DNA of 7,831 nucleotides from contig JAFMQT010000200.1 of the NCBI GenBank assembly GCA_017354515.1, positions 1 through 7,831 on the forward strand, read 5' to 3'. The position numbers were made by a program, and so were the translations under genes. Positions within the stretch are counted from its first letter, which is position 1. Every line of letters starts with the position of its first letter. Source of the stretch: Nocardia sp. (GTDB taxonomy: Bacteria; Actinomycetota; Actinomycetes; Mycobacteriales; Mycobacteriaceae). The notes beneath the pieces are model-generated. The model made no database searches. It was not told the origin of the DNA and saw only the letters and a list, made by a program, of their open reading frames with translations. This document shows, piece after piece, positions 1-6,000 of this stretch.

Positions 1-320
1 GTTGCTGACGAACTCCACTTTAAGCCGTATAGCGCAATTAATTACACTCGGTTGGTTTAACTTTACAGTTGACAAAAATATTCACCCAAACCCAATCGTA
101 TAAATGCTTCCGGGTGTTACAACTAATATGACCGGATCATCCAGTTGGACCGAAAGGGGCGATAACAGCACATACACAATTGAAATTCGGTCTCAGTCAC
201 ACTTGCAGGCTTGGTCCTGCTTCGTACCCGGCTATCCCTGTGGGTACGAAATCTCTGCTGCGAGCGGGTCCGCATTCGCTGGATCCGTAGTCACCGCACA
301 ATTCAGAACGCTACCCGAAG
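1..320. other. AT-rich gene-free leader upstream of the glycine-zipper gene
   Basis: No convincing gene is visible. The first 130 nt are clearly AT-richer than the rest of the window. They contain a TTGACA hexamer (69-74) and a TATAAA hexamer (99-104), but these are 24 nt apart, too far for a standard sigma-70-type promoter, so they may belong to different elements or be chance. A TAATAT hexamer (124-129) is another possible -10 box without a good -35 partner. An ATG at 104 opens a frame that runs into the next gene in the wrong phase and becomes an Arg-rich shadow, so it is not called. The stretch most likely holds the promoter and a long 5' leader of the secreted protein downstream. Confidence 0.4.
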
Positions 321-371
321 GTGGCGGAATTTGTCGCGGAATTCAAGCTCGAGAAAGAAGGCGATCGAATC

Positions 372-1724
372 GTGCAAAAATCAGTCGAATCTCCCCCCGC
401 GCGCTGTCGCCGCGCGATCTGGGCATTAGGTATCGCGGCCTTCGCGGCAAGCCTGGTCACCGCTGTGGCGAGCCCGGCATATGCCTGCGACTGCCCCTGC
501 AGCCCCGGGCAGAGCCAGAACGCGCCGCGCCAGGGCATCGGGCCGCAGGGCAACGCACCGCAGGCAGCGCCCGCACCACACGGCAACGCACCACAAGCCG
601 CACCCGCACCACACGGCAACGCACCACAAGGCACCGCCCCCAACGGTAACGCGCCGCGAGGGACCGCTCCTGGCGCTCCGCAGTCGCCGAACGCCGCTCA
701 GCCAGGCGCACCGCAGACGAACCCGGCCGCGGTCGACGCGGGACCCGGTATGGTCGCGGATCCGCCCAGCGAGGCGAGCCCGGTAGTCGCGGCGGGACTC
801 CCGATATACAACACCCCCTACTCGGCATTGCCAGCGACACCACTGCACGCCCCCACCGCGGCCGCTGCCGTCCACCCCATCCTCCCGCAGCACGGGATGA
901 TCAAGGTCGGCAATATCGTCGCGCCGCAGGGTAGCCTTTCGGACCCGGCCGCACGCTCGATCAACCGCTGGGCCGCATTCGGTCAGGCCCGCGCCACGCA
1001 GGGACTCGAATCCATCGGAATGCCCGAACCGGTGGCCGCTCGCGATGCCGCGGCCATGACAACGGGTGCGGCGATCGGCGCCGCGACCGGCGCCGCGATC
1101 ACCGGTGTCCCCAGTTCGGTACTCGGGGTTCCCGGAGCATTGGTCGGCGGTCTCGCCGGTGCGATCGGTGGCGCCGGAGTCGGCGCGGCGGCAGGTTTGG
1201 CGACCCCGCCCGTAATCGGCGCGATCCCCGGAGCACTGGCAGGCCTCGGAGTCGGTGCCGGCGCGGGGGTAGCGGCCGGAGCACTCGGACCGACCCTGGC
1301 CGGCGCCAGTGTCGGCGGAGTTCCCGGAGCGGTGATCGGCGGACTGGCCGGATTGGCTTCCGGCGCAGGTGATCCCGGAGTGCACGTCGCGACGCACGTC
1401 AACGCGCCGCAGACCCCGGCCCATCCGGTCACCCGGCAGACCGCACCTGTGACGCCGCGGCAGGTGGCGCCGCAACGGGCCAAGGCGCTCGCCGCTCCCC
1501 TGCGGCCCGCTGTCGCACAGCCGGCAGTCGCGAAGCCAGCTGTCGCCAAGCCCGCTGTCGCGAAATGGATTGCGGGAGGCCAGAACAACCGGCCGAACGC
1601 CGCCCATGCCCCCGTTGCCAACCACCCGGTAGCGGGCCACGGCCCGGCTGCGAACCACGGCCCCCTCGGCGGGGCGGTCCATACCGCGGTCGCGAAGACG
1701 ATCCCGGGCAACGTCCACAGGTAA
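372..1724 (+). CDS. secreted Pro/Ala-rich glycine-zipper protein ('insoluble domain protein' type)
   Basis: This is a predicted exported protein of unknown function, about 450 aa. The GTG at 372 is preferred because an AAGAAGG ribosome-binding site lies at 355-361 and a signal peptide follows at once: Arg-rich n-region (RCRR), a hydrophobic core, then SPAYA before Cys-Asp. An in-frame GTG at 321 would add 17 residues but has no ribosome-binding site. The mature part has Pro/Ala/Asn/Gln-rich repeats with a GNAPQ core, a middle linker, and about 100 residues (roughly 229-332) of small hydrophobic residues with GxxxG-like glycine-zipper patterns (LVGGLAGAIGG, VIGGLAGLASG) that could pack in membranes or self-assemble. 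The C-terminus has four PAVA(K/Q) repeats and a His-rich tail. I recall Nocardia proteins of this composition being labelled 'insoluble domain protein'. Function is not inferable; a cell-envelope or aggregating role is a guess. A strong terminator follows. Confidence 0.8.
   Translation: MQKSVESPPARCRRAIWALGIAAFAASLVTAVASPAYACDCPCSPGQSQNAPRQGIGPQGNAPQAAPAPHGNAPQAAPAPHGNAPQGTAPNGNAPRGTAPGAPQSPNAAQPGAPQTNPAAVDAGPGMVADPPSEASPVVAAGLPIYNTPYSALPATPLHAPTAAAAVHPILPQHGMIKVGNIVAPQGSLSDPAARSINRWAAFGQARATQGLESIGMPEPVAARDAAAMTTGAAIGAATGAAITGVPSSVLGVPGALVGGLAGAIGGAGVGAAAGLATPPVIGAIPGALAGLGVGAGAGVAAGALGPTLAGASVGGVPGAVIGGLAGLASGAGDPGVHVATHVNAPQTPAHPVTRQTAPVTPRQVAPQRAKALAAPLRPAVAQPAVAKPAVAKPAVAKWIAGGQNNRPNAAHAPVANHPVAGHGPAANHGPLGGAVHTAVAKTIPGNVHR
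549..674 (+). repeat. four in-frame GNAP(Q/R) tandem repeats
   Basis: Two 33-nt units (549-581, 582-614) encode 11-residue blocks that start GNAPQ and end APAPH. Two 30-nt units (615-644, 645-674) encode 10-residue blocks, GNAPQGTAPN and GNAPRGTAPG. Period and codons are strongly conserved between units 1 and 2, which indicates recent slippage or duplication, so copy number may vary between strains. The repeats lie just after the signal peptide and probably form an extended, disordered, surface-exposed linker. Confidence 0.85.
1506..1565 (+). repeat. four 15-nt repeats encoding PAVA(K/Q)
   Basis: Four consecutive pentapeptide units (PAVAQ, PAVAK, PAVAK, PAVAK) near the C-terminus of the glycine-zipper protein. 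The Ala/Pro/Lys composition resembles the Lys-Ala-Pro-rich tails of actinobacterial cell-wall-associated or heparin-binding proteins. That analogy is compositional only. Confidence 0.8.
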
Positions 1725-1770
1725 GGGGACATACGAACCGGCAGAAAGGATCCCTATAGCAGTGAACGAA

Positions 1771-1800
1771 AAGGCCCCGTTCCCGGCGGAACGGGGCCTT
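1771..1800 (+). terminator. strong intrinsic hairpin terminator
   Basis: A perfect 13-bp stem (arms 1771-1783 and 1788-1800) with a 4-nt loop (CGGC), starting 46 nt after the stop codon of the glycine-zipper gene. The 3' arm ends in TT and is followed by TGTTC, so the U-tract is short, as is common in actinobacteria. It separates this gene from the DUF1330 gene. Confidence 0.9.
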
Positions 1801-1882
1801 TGTTCGGCTCGAACTTGCTCACTGCACGGCGCAGGATTCACGAACATTTCGGCAGTGATGATCCGGGCCGATCCGGACTGCG

Positions 1883-1888
1883 TAGGGT
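1883..1888 (+). promoter_or_regulatory. -10 box (TAGGGT) of a probable leaderless transcript
   Basis: TAGGGT fits the actinobacterial -10 consensus TAnnnT. The GTG start of the DUF1330 gene begins 7 nt after its last base, the distance expected when transcription starts on the start codon. There is no Shine-Dalgarno sequence before that GTG, which supports leaderless expression. No clear -35 box is visible. Confidence 0.6.
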
Positions 1889-1894
1889 GAATAC

Positions 1895-2191
1895 GTGGCG
1901 GCATACGTGATCTCAGAAGTTCGACTTCTCGACCGCGAACTGGCCGAACGGTACATGGATCTCGCGGCGGCCTCCATCGAACGGCACGGTGGGCGGTATG
2001 TCGTCCGCGGCGCCGAACCCGATGTCCCCGAAGGTGACTGGGACCGCGACCGGCGAGTCGTCATCGTCGAGTTCGCCGATATGAACGAGCTGAACGAGTG
2101 GTACACATCAGAGGACTACGCCCAAGCACTAGAGATTCGGAAAGACGCCCTGGACCGGCGGTTGCTCTTCGTCGAAGGGGTCTCCACGTAA
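1895..2191 (+). CDS. DUF1330 domain-containing protein
   Basis: A small cytoplasmic protein of 98 aa, the usual size for stand-alone DUF1330 proteins, which adopt a ferredoxin-like dimeric alpha/beta fold. The layout matches: an N-terminal strand (AAYVISEVRLLD), a helix, a second strand (GGRYVVRGAEPDV), a third strand containing RRVVIVEFADMNEL, a helix with WYTSEDYAQALEIRKDA, and a final strand RRLLFVEGV. The phrases 'VIVEF' and 'W..S..Y' are typical of the family. The biochemical role of DUF1330 proteins is not established. The GTG at 1895 is chosen because the fold begins immediately after it and because it sits 7 nt behind a TAGGGT -10 box. The gene stands alone, bounded by hairpins on both sides. 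Confidence 0.9.
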   Translation: MAAYVISEVRLLDRELAERYMDLAAASIERHGGRYVVRGAEPDVPEGDWDRDRRVVIVEFADMNELNEWYTSEDYAQALEIRKDALDRRLLFVEGVST

Positions 2192-2228
2192 GGGAAAGTG
2201 CGCGATTCCGCGACGATGCTCGAACAAG

Positions 2229-2270
2229 AGAAGTGCCCTCGACCTATCAATACAGGTCAAGGGCACTTCT
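2229..2270. terminator. bidirectional terminator hairpin between convergent units
   Basis: A 17-bp stem with one mismatch (arms 2229-2245 and 2254-2270; the mismatch faces an A at 2259) around an 8-nt loop. It lies 37 nt after the DUF1330 stop codon and 3 nt past the 3' end of the minus-strand tRNA-Arg, so it probably ends both transcripts. Only short T-runs flank it. Confidence 0.85.
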
Positions 2271-2273
2271 TTG

Positions 2274-2346
2274 CGCGCCCGGAGAGACTCGAACTCCCAA
2301 CCTTCTGATCCGTAGTCAGATGCTCTATCCATTGAGCTACGGGCGC
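2274..2346 (-). tRNA. tRNA-Arg(ACG)
   Basis: Read on the minus strand this gives a complete 73-nt cloverleaf. The acceptor stem pairs GCGCCCG with CGGGCGC. The D-arm is AGCTCAATGGATAGAGC, and the anticodon stem TCTGA/TCAGA encloses the loop CTACGGA with anticodon ACG. The T-arm has the GTTCGAGTC-type loop, and the discriminator base is G. CCA is not encoded: the genome continues CAA. ACG is the inosine-modified anticodon that reads CGU, CGC and CGA. It lies downstream of tRNA-Ser(GCT) on the same strand and may share its transcript. Confidence 0.97.
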
Positions 2347-2353
2347 ATGATCG

Positions 2354-2389
2354 CGAACTCCCAACCTTCTGCTCCGTAGTCGGATGCTC
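2354..2389 (-). pseudogene. partial duplicate of tRNA-Arg core (tRNA remnant or att scar)
   Basis: These 36 nt match 2290-2325 of the intact tRNA-Arg at 34 of 36 positions. They cover the end of the D-arm, the anticodon arm, the variable loop and the start of the T-loop. Both acceptor strands are missing. The two substitutions fall in the anticodon-stem region and leave it poorly paired, so it cannot form a tRNA. The copy sits 7 nt from the 5' end of the intact gene, in the same orientation. It may be a tandem duplication that decayed, or the trace of a past integration event. Confidence 0.8.
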
Positions 2390-2431
2390 GTTCGCAGTGC
2401 TTATGCAGTTCTGGACCCGGTGACCCGGGCT

Positions 2432-2521
2432 TGGCGGAGGCGAGAGGATTTGAACCTCCGGTCCCCGTGAAGGGACAACTCATTAGCAGTGAGTCCCATT
2501 CGGCCGCTCTGGCACGCCTCC
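2432..2521 (-). tRNA. tRNA-Ser(GCT)
   Basis: On the minus strand this gives a 90-nt class II tRNA including the encoded CCA. The acceptor stem pairs GGAGGCG with CGCCTCC, with discriminator G followed by CCA. The anticodon stem CTCA/TGAG encloses CTGCTAA with anticodon GCT, which reads AGU and AGC. The long variable arm expected of tRNA-Ser (GTCCC/GGGAC pairing) is present, and the T-loop is TTCAAAT. A promoter candidate lies about 48 nt upstream. Confidence 0.97.
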
Positions 2522-2569
2522 TGGAGCCTTCTTTCGAGGGCGCCGGTCCTTTCGAACCGCCGGAAAGCA

Positions 2570-2598
2570 AGAATACAGAGCCACCGGCCAGGAACCAA
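2570..2598 (-). promoter_or_regulatory. candidate promoter of tRNA-Ser(GCT)
   Basis: On the minus strand, TTGGTT (2598-2593) and TATTCT (2575-2570) are 17 nt apart. They resemble -35 and -10 boxes about 48 nt upstream of the mature tRNA-Ser 5' end. This would drive tRNA-Ser and possibly the tRNA-Arg behind it. It lies in the 157-nt gap between tRNA-Ser and pat, which otherwise holds no gene. Confidence 0.55.
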
Positions 2599-2666
2599 AA
2601 CGGCTGGTCAGTGCGTCTGGCCCGCAGTCCGGCCGACCGCTGGGCGGATTTCGGCGAGCCGGGAAT

Positions 2667-2672
2667 TAGGGT
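2667..2672 (+). promoter_or_regulatory. -10 box (TAGGGT) of pat, probably leaderless
   Basis: The same hexamer, TAGGGT, with the same 7-nt distance to a GTG start, as found in front of the DUF1330 gene. No Shine-Dalgarno sequence precedes the GTG at 2679, so translation of a leaderless mRNA is the simplest reading. Confidence 0.6.
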
Positions 2673-2678
2673 GGTGGG

Positions 2679-3758
2679 GTGAGCGCTCGCATTCGCCCGG
2701 ACCTGGAGTCCATTCCCGGATACGTCCCGGGTCGCAGTTTCCCCGGTGCGGTGAAGCTGGCCAGTAACGAGTCCACCTTCGGCCCGTTGCCCAGTGTGGC
2801 CAAGGCGATCGCGGAGGCGGCCGAGCAGCTCAACCGCTATCCGGACAACTCCTCGGCCGAATTGCGCGGCGCCCTGGCCGAATTCCACGGGGTGGACGTG
2901 TCGGAGGTGGCGATCGGGTGCGGCAGCGTAGCGCTGTGCCAGGAACTGGTTCAGATCACCTGCGACAGCCCCGACGACCAGGTGCTGTTCGCATGGCGTT
3001 CGTTCGAGGCGTATCCGATCGTCACGCAGGTCGGCAACGCGACCGCGGTCCAGGTACCCCTCGATCCCGCCTTCGCGCACGATCTGGATGCGATGACCGC
3101 CGCGATCACCGACCGCACCCGGCTCGTCTTCGTCTGCAACCCGAACAATCCGACCGGGACCGCACATCGTCGCGAGGATCTGATCGCCTTCCTGGATTCG
3201 GTGCCCGAACGGGTGCTGGTGGTGCTGGACGAGGCCTACTACGAATATCTGCGGTTCCCCGAATCCGATCATCCGAACGGGATCGAACTCGGCCGCACCC
3301 GATCCAATGTGATTGTGCTGCGGACCTTCTCGAAGGCGTACGGGCTGGCCGGGCTGCGCGCTGGGTACGCGATCGGCGATCCGGAGATCGTCACCGCACT
3401 GCAGAAGGTGCATATCCCCTTCAGCGTCAACCGGTTGGCGCAGACCGCGGCCCTGGCCTGCCTGCAGGCCCGCCACGAACTGCTGGAACGCACCGATCGG
3501 GTCGTCGCCGAACGCAATCGGATGCGCGAGGCGCTGATGACGGCCGGCTACCGGGTCCCGCCGAGCCAGGCCAATTTCGTATGGCTGCCGCTCGGCGAAC
3601 GCAGTGCGGATTTCGGCACCGCGAGCGCCGAGGCGGGAGTTCTGGTGCGCCCCTACGGAACCGACGGCGTGCGCGTCACCGCAGGCGATCCGCACGAGAA
3701 CGACCTGTTCCTCACCTTCGCGACCGCCCCGGAGACGATGACCCGCTTCCTCGGCTGA
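2679..3758 (+). CDS. pat: aromatic amino acid aminotransferase (Pat/HisC2 type)
   Basis: A PLP-dependent fold-type I, class II aminotransferase of 359 aa. It transfers amino groups between aromatic amino acids (or histidinol phosphate) and 2-oxo acids in the cytoplasm. Landmarks in order: RYPD at about 53-56, the PLP-phosphate loop GCGS (80-83), NPNNPTG with the cofactor Asn157, DEAYYEY with Asp184 (pyridine nitrogen) and Tyr187, FSKAYG with the Schiff-base Lys219, AGLRAGY with Arg227, and GVRVTAG with the substrate-carboxylate Arg332. Length and the GCGS/TAG variants fit actinobacterial Pat (M. tuberculosis hisC2) better than the hisC of the his operon, and no other his gene is nearby. From memory, mycobacterial hisC2 is also close to tRNA-Ser and tRNA-Arg genes, so this context may be conserved. 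The start is GTG, without a ribosome-binding site. Substrate preference cannot be settled from sequence. Confidence 0.95.
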   Translation: MSARIRPDLESIPGYVPGRSFPGAVKLASNESTFGPLPSVAKAIAEAAEQLNRYPDNSSAELRGALAEFHGVDVSEVAIGCGSVALCQELVQITCDSPDDQVLFAWRSFEAYPIVTQVGNATAVQVPLDPAFAHDLDAMTAAITDRTRLVFVCNPNNPTGTAHRREDLIAFLDSVPERVLVVLDEAYYEYLRFPESDHPNGIELGRTRSNVIVLRTFSKAYGLAGLRAGYAIGDPEIVTALQKVHIPFSVNRLAQTAALACLQARHELLERTDRVVAERNRMREALMTAGYRVPPSQANFVWLPLGERSADFGTASAEAGVLVRPYGTDGVRVTAGDPHENDLFLTFATAPETMTRFLG

Positions 3759-3764
3759 CCACGA

Positions 3765-3794
3765 TTCGGTACGGGCCACGATCACCAGTAGGCT
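3765..3794 (+). promoter_or_regulatory. candidate promoter of tRNA-Ser(TGA)
   Basis: TTCGGT (3765-3770) and TAGGCT (3789-3794) are 18 nt apart in the 65-nt gap between pat and the tRNA. The -10 box fits TAnnnT and would place transcription start near 3801, about 23 nt before the mature 5' end. The -35 match is weak. Confidence 0.45.
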
Positions 3795-3823
3795 GGGTTA
3801 CCGTTCCGGCCCGGCCGGGACGA

Positions 3824-3908
3824 GGTGGGTTGCCCGAGCGGCCTAAGGGAACGGTCTTGAAAACCGTCGTGGTTCACGCCACCGTGGGTTCAAATCCCAC
3901 ACCCACCG
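3824..3908 (+). tRNA. tRNA-Ser(TGA)
   Basis: A complete 85-nt class II tRNA. The acceptor stem pairs GGTGGGT with ACCCACC. The anticodon stem ACGGT/ACCGT encloses the loop CTTGAAA with anticodon TGA at 3858-3860. A long variable arm lies before the T-arm, which pairs GTGGG with CCCAC around TTCAAAT (3884-3900). The discriminator is G and CCA is not encoded. A decayed tyrosine recombinase converges on its 3' end, which marks this tRNA as a probable integration site. Confidence 0.97.
3884..3908 (+). other. putative attL: tRNA-Ser 3' end at the element boundary
   Basis: Tyrosine recombinases often integrate into tRNA 3' ends and restore the gene with their own copy. Here the T-arm and 3' acceptor strand of tRNA-Ser(TGA) directly abut a recombinase gene on the opposite strand, and the recombinase's readable frame stops inside this segment. 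No second copy of this segment (attR) was seen in the window, so the far end of the element, if it survives, lies beyond 7831. Exact core limits cannot be set from one end. Confidence 0.45.
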
Positions 3909-4575
3909 CAGGTCAGGCGACATCTCCATGATCGTGATCCGGGGACCGCGACAGCCGTAGCCCGCAGTTGGCCCGCAGCAGCATTCGCGCCCGCGTCCAT
4001 GCCTGCCGCCACGGTGTCGAGATCGTCGGGGTACAGGTGCCCGTAGAGGTCGAACGTCAGGGTGGCGGTCTTGTGTCCGAGCATCTTCTGCACGACCTTG
4101 ATATTGGCGCCGGCACTGATCGCGAGCGATGCCGCGGTATGGCGGAGACCATGCGGGATGACTCCCGTGATCTCGGCAGCCCGGGCCGCCTGATCGAATG
4201 CCCAGCGGAACTCGGACGAAGTGAGGTAGCCGCTGCCTCGTCCCGGAAATACCAGCGCGGTGGGCGGCAGCCCGTCCAAGACGGTGGTGAGTTCCTTGGC
4301 GAGGAATTCCGGAGCCGGCACTTCGCGGGTGGTGGGTTCTTCGTGTCAGTCTCAACTACCCCCTCGCCGGCCACGCCGGATGCCGAGCGTGAGATTCGGA
4401 TTCGCTGCTTGGTCAGGTCGACGTTCGATGCCCGCAAGGCGACAGCCTCACCGAACCGAATCCCGGTGTAGGACAACGTGAACACGAGCGACCGGAATCG
4501 GCCCGCAGCCAACGCAAGCTTCATTACTTCCAAGTGACTCAGGTAGCGTCGCTCTCCTGATACCACCGGAGCCAC
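3890..4575 (-). pseudogene. tyrosine recombinase/phage-type integrase, truncated and frameshifted
   Basis: The remnant of a site-specific recombinase that would have integrated and excised the element at tRNA-Ser. On the minus strand the catalytic domain begins with VVSGERRYLSHLEV. It then shows the first catalytic Arg in YTGIRFGEA (codon 4456-4458), the HxxR box HGLRH (4139-4153), LGHKTATLTF, and the catalytic Tyr in DLYGHL (4043-4045). The reading frame changes near 4327-4338, between TDTK and PTTREVPAPE; one missing base explains it. The N-terminal SAM-like core-binding domain is absent upstream of about 4575. The second frame ends at a TGA inside tRNA-Ser (3890-3892). All recognised catalytic residues survive at sequence level, but no continuous protein can be made without frameshifting. 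Confidence 0.88.
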
Positions 4576-4781
4576 GTCGCATTCGCCGCACATTTCGCGG
4601 CGGCGAAAGTCTCTGGGTCGCCGACCGATACGGCCATCGCGGCGGGGCTTTCCGCTGCAGCGTGTTCCATCCAACACCCCGGCGGGTCCGCATCCATGCC
4701 GTCCGGGTTGATGCGGTGATACTCACGCCAGCGGGGCCCGCTCCAGTACTGAATTGCACGCTTCGACGAACAGGCAGACAC
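4539..4781 (-). CDS. possible small hypothetical protein, 80 aa
   Basis: I do not recognise this protein. The minus-strand frame starting at GTG 4781 encodes a Trp- and Ala-rich peptide with YWSGPRWREYH near the start and WLRWYQES near the end. Third codon positions are G or C in 59 of 80 codons, better than the Arg-rich alternative frame over the same DNA, which is the main argument that it may be real. A TAGTTT box ends 8 nt before the GTG, compatible with a leaderless start. Its last 12 or so codons overlap, in another phase, the 5' edge of the integrase remnant, so the two cannot both be intact ancestral genes as they stand. It may be a fragment joined to the integrase by the deletion that removed the integrase N-terminus. 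Confidence 0.3.
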   Translation of the reverse strand: MSACSSKRAIQYWSGPRWREYHRINPDGMDADPPGCWMEHAAAESPAAMAVSVGDPETFAAAKCAANATWLRWYQESDAT

Positions 4782-4884
4782 CAGCGCCAAACTATTTGTG
4801 ATAACAGCGACATTCACGAAGGTCGTGACATCCCGGATGCCAGGATGTGTTGCGACAACTGTCTGGAATCCGGGGTCGAGTCGA

Positions 4885-5581
4885 TCAACCAGTGAAGGCG
4901 GGGCCGTCCCATCGGTCGGTCGTGGCGAAATTCTCGACCGGGGTCCGCCGAAGCCGCTTCGGGCGGCGTACCGGGTGTCCCAGGGCCAGCATTGCGGCGA
5001 CCGCGAACTCCTCGGGCACACCGAGCAACTCGCGCAGGCGCGGCTCCTCGCGGATTGCGAGTGTGGTCAGCACACCGCCGAGGTCGTGGTCGCGGGCGGC
5101 AAGTAGAATGCTCCACACGAATGGATATACTGAGGCACCCCCAACCAGCGTGTAGCGGTCGAAATCCCGATCCATGGCGGCCAACTCTCGCAAGTCGGCT
5201 AGTACTGTGATCAAAGCAGGCACTGTGGGTAGCTGATCGACGAACGGATCCAACTGGTCGAGGAAACCGATTGGAAGTCTCTGTCGGCTGTGCCGCCGTC
5301 AGAGCTCGGGCCTCTGCCTCTCGGTCGGTGATCGGCGCCCACGGCACTAAGCCTGCTCGCGTGATCGCCGAGTAATCTAGCCAGCCAGGCCGATACAGGT
5401 CTCGCAGTCGTGTGCGGATCGTCGGATCTTTCACCACGATTGCCCGCCATCCTTGGCGGTTCCCCCCGTTCGGAGCGAACCGCGCGGTGTCAAGAATCTC
5501 GTAGATCGTCTCGTCGCCAACGGGCTCGTCAGTGAACTCCCGAAGCGACCCTGTCGTTCGCAGAGCTTCGCGCAATTCCAT
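4885..5581 (-). pseudogene. nitroreductase family protein, one frameshift
   Basis: An FMN-dependent nitroreductase-like flavoprotein gene on the minus strand, interrupted once. The first part (start ATG 5579-5581) has the family N-terminus SLREFTDEPVGDETIYEIL followed by APNGGNRQGWRAIVV. The second part, in another phase, continues with PIGFLDQLDPFVDQLP, then GGASVYPFVWSILLAARDH with DLGGVLTTL, and ends with NFATTDRWDGPAFTG at the TGA 4885-4887. The phase change lies near 5266-5274, after the QPTET residues; one extra base explains it, and removing it would give about 231 aa, a normal family length. Apart from the frameshift the sequence looks well conserved, so inactivation is recent, or it is a sequencing error. 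No convincing ribosome-binding site precedes the ATG. It lies within the putative element behind the dead integrase. Confidence 0.88.
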
Positions 5582-5970
5582 ATCGCATGGCTACGTGACC
5601 ACAGAACCTCGGTCCGGGTAGGATGGCTGCCCCCCTTGGGGCAAATGACGCAAGCTCGTTCCAGTGCCGGTGCCGATACAGGTCGCAGGCGCAGCCGGAA
5701 CAGTACGCCACTCCGCAACGTCGAGCGCCCCGCTGCGCCGTCTCCCCCGAACCCCCGGAAACCGGAAACCACCCCGTCCTGACCCGAGTCGAACCTTCCC
5801 CGGTGCCGGTTTCTCTACTCGACCAATTCGCCACCGCTGCCCGGAAGCTCGAATCTCCACCCGCCAAACCCGCCCGATGCCGGTTATCCCGTGCCGGTCC
5901 CCTTGGTCCAGTCTTCTTCTCGTCCAGTCACTTTCCTCCCTGTTTTCCCCGACGCTGAACCGACTGCTCG
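5582..5970. other. 389-nt stretch with no supported gene
   Basis: Several overlapping frames are open on both strands, but all give Pro/Arg/Ser-rich peptides without a recognisable domain. None has a ribosome-binding site or consistent codon bias. The plus strand is pyrimidine-rich, with a short tandem CCGGAAA repeat around 5755-5768 and several scattered GTGCCGG-like words. It probably holds the nitroreductase promoter region (minus strand) and the distal upstream region of the toxin-antitoxin cassette, plus decayed element DNA. Confidence 0.5.
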
Positions 5971-6000
5971 ATGGGAAGCAGCGGCTTGCAGCCATTCGCG

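Noticed and set aside
69..104. Classical promoter TTGACA...TATAAA
   Set aside because: The 24-nt spacing is too long for one sigma-70-type promoter; listed only as words within the AT-rich leader.
456..490. Lipoprotein signal (Cys right after SPAYA) in the glycine-zipper protein
   Set aside because: The residues before Cys (A-Y-A) do not fit the lipobox L-(A/S/T)-(G/A)-C; an AxA signal peptidase I site fits better.
104..649. Plus-strand ORF starting at ATG 104
   Set aside because: It enters the glycine-zipper gene in the wrong phase and turns into Arg/Thr-rich shadow sequence; no domain and no ribosome-binding site.
426..1904. A 492-codon minus-strand ORF and other long antisense ORFs (for example 983-1732) over the glycine-zipper gene
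   Set aside because: They are Arg/Gly-rich shadows of a GC-rich coding strand. The plus-strand frame has a signal peptide, protein-level repeats and a ribosome-binding site.
2411..2431. Terminator after tRNA-Ser(GCT)
   Set aside because: Only a 5-bp CCCGG/CCGGG stem without a T-run, and the tRNA-Arg follows on the same strand, so read-through is likely.
2337..3931. Long antisense (2337-3785) and alternative-phase (2918-3931) ORFs over pat
   Set aside because: pat has every catalytic motif in one frame. The others are compositional shadows and run through tRNA genes.
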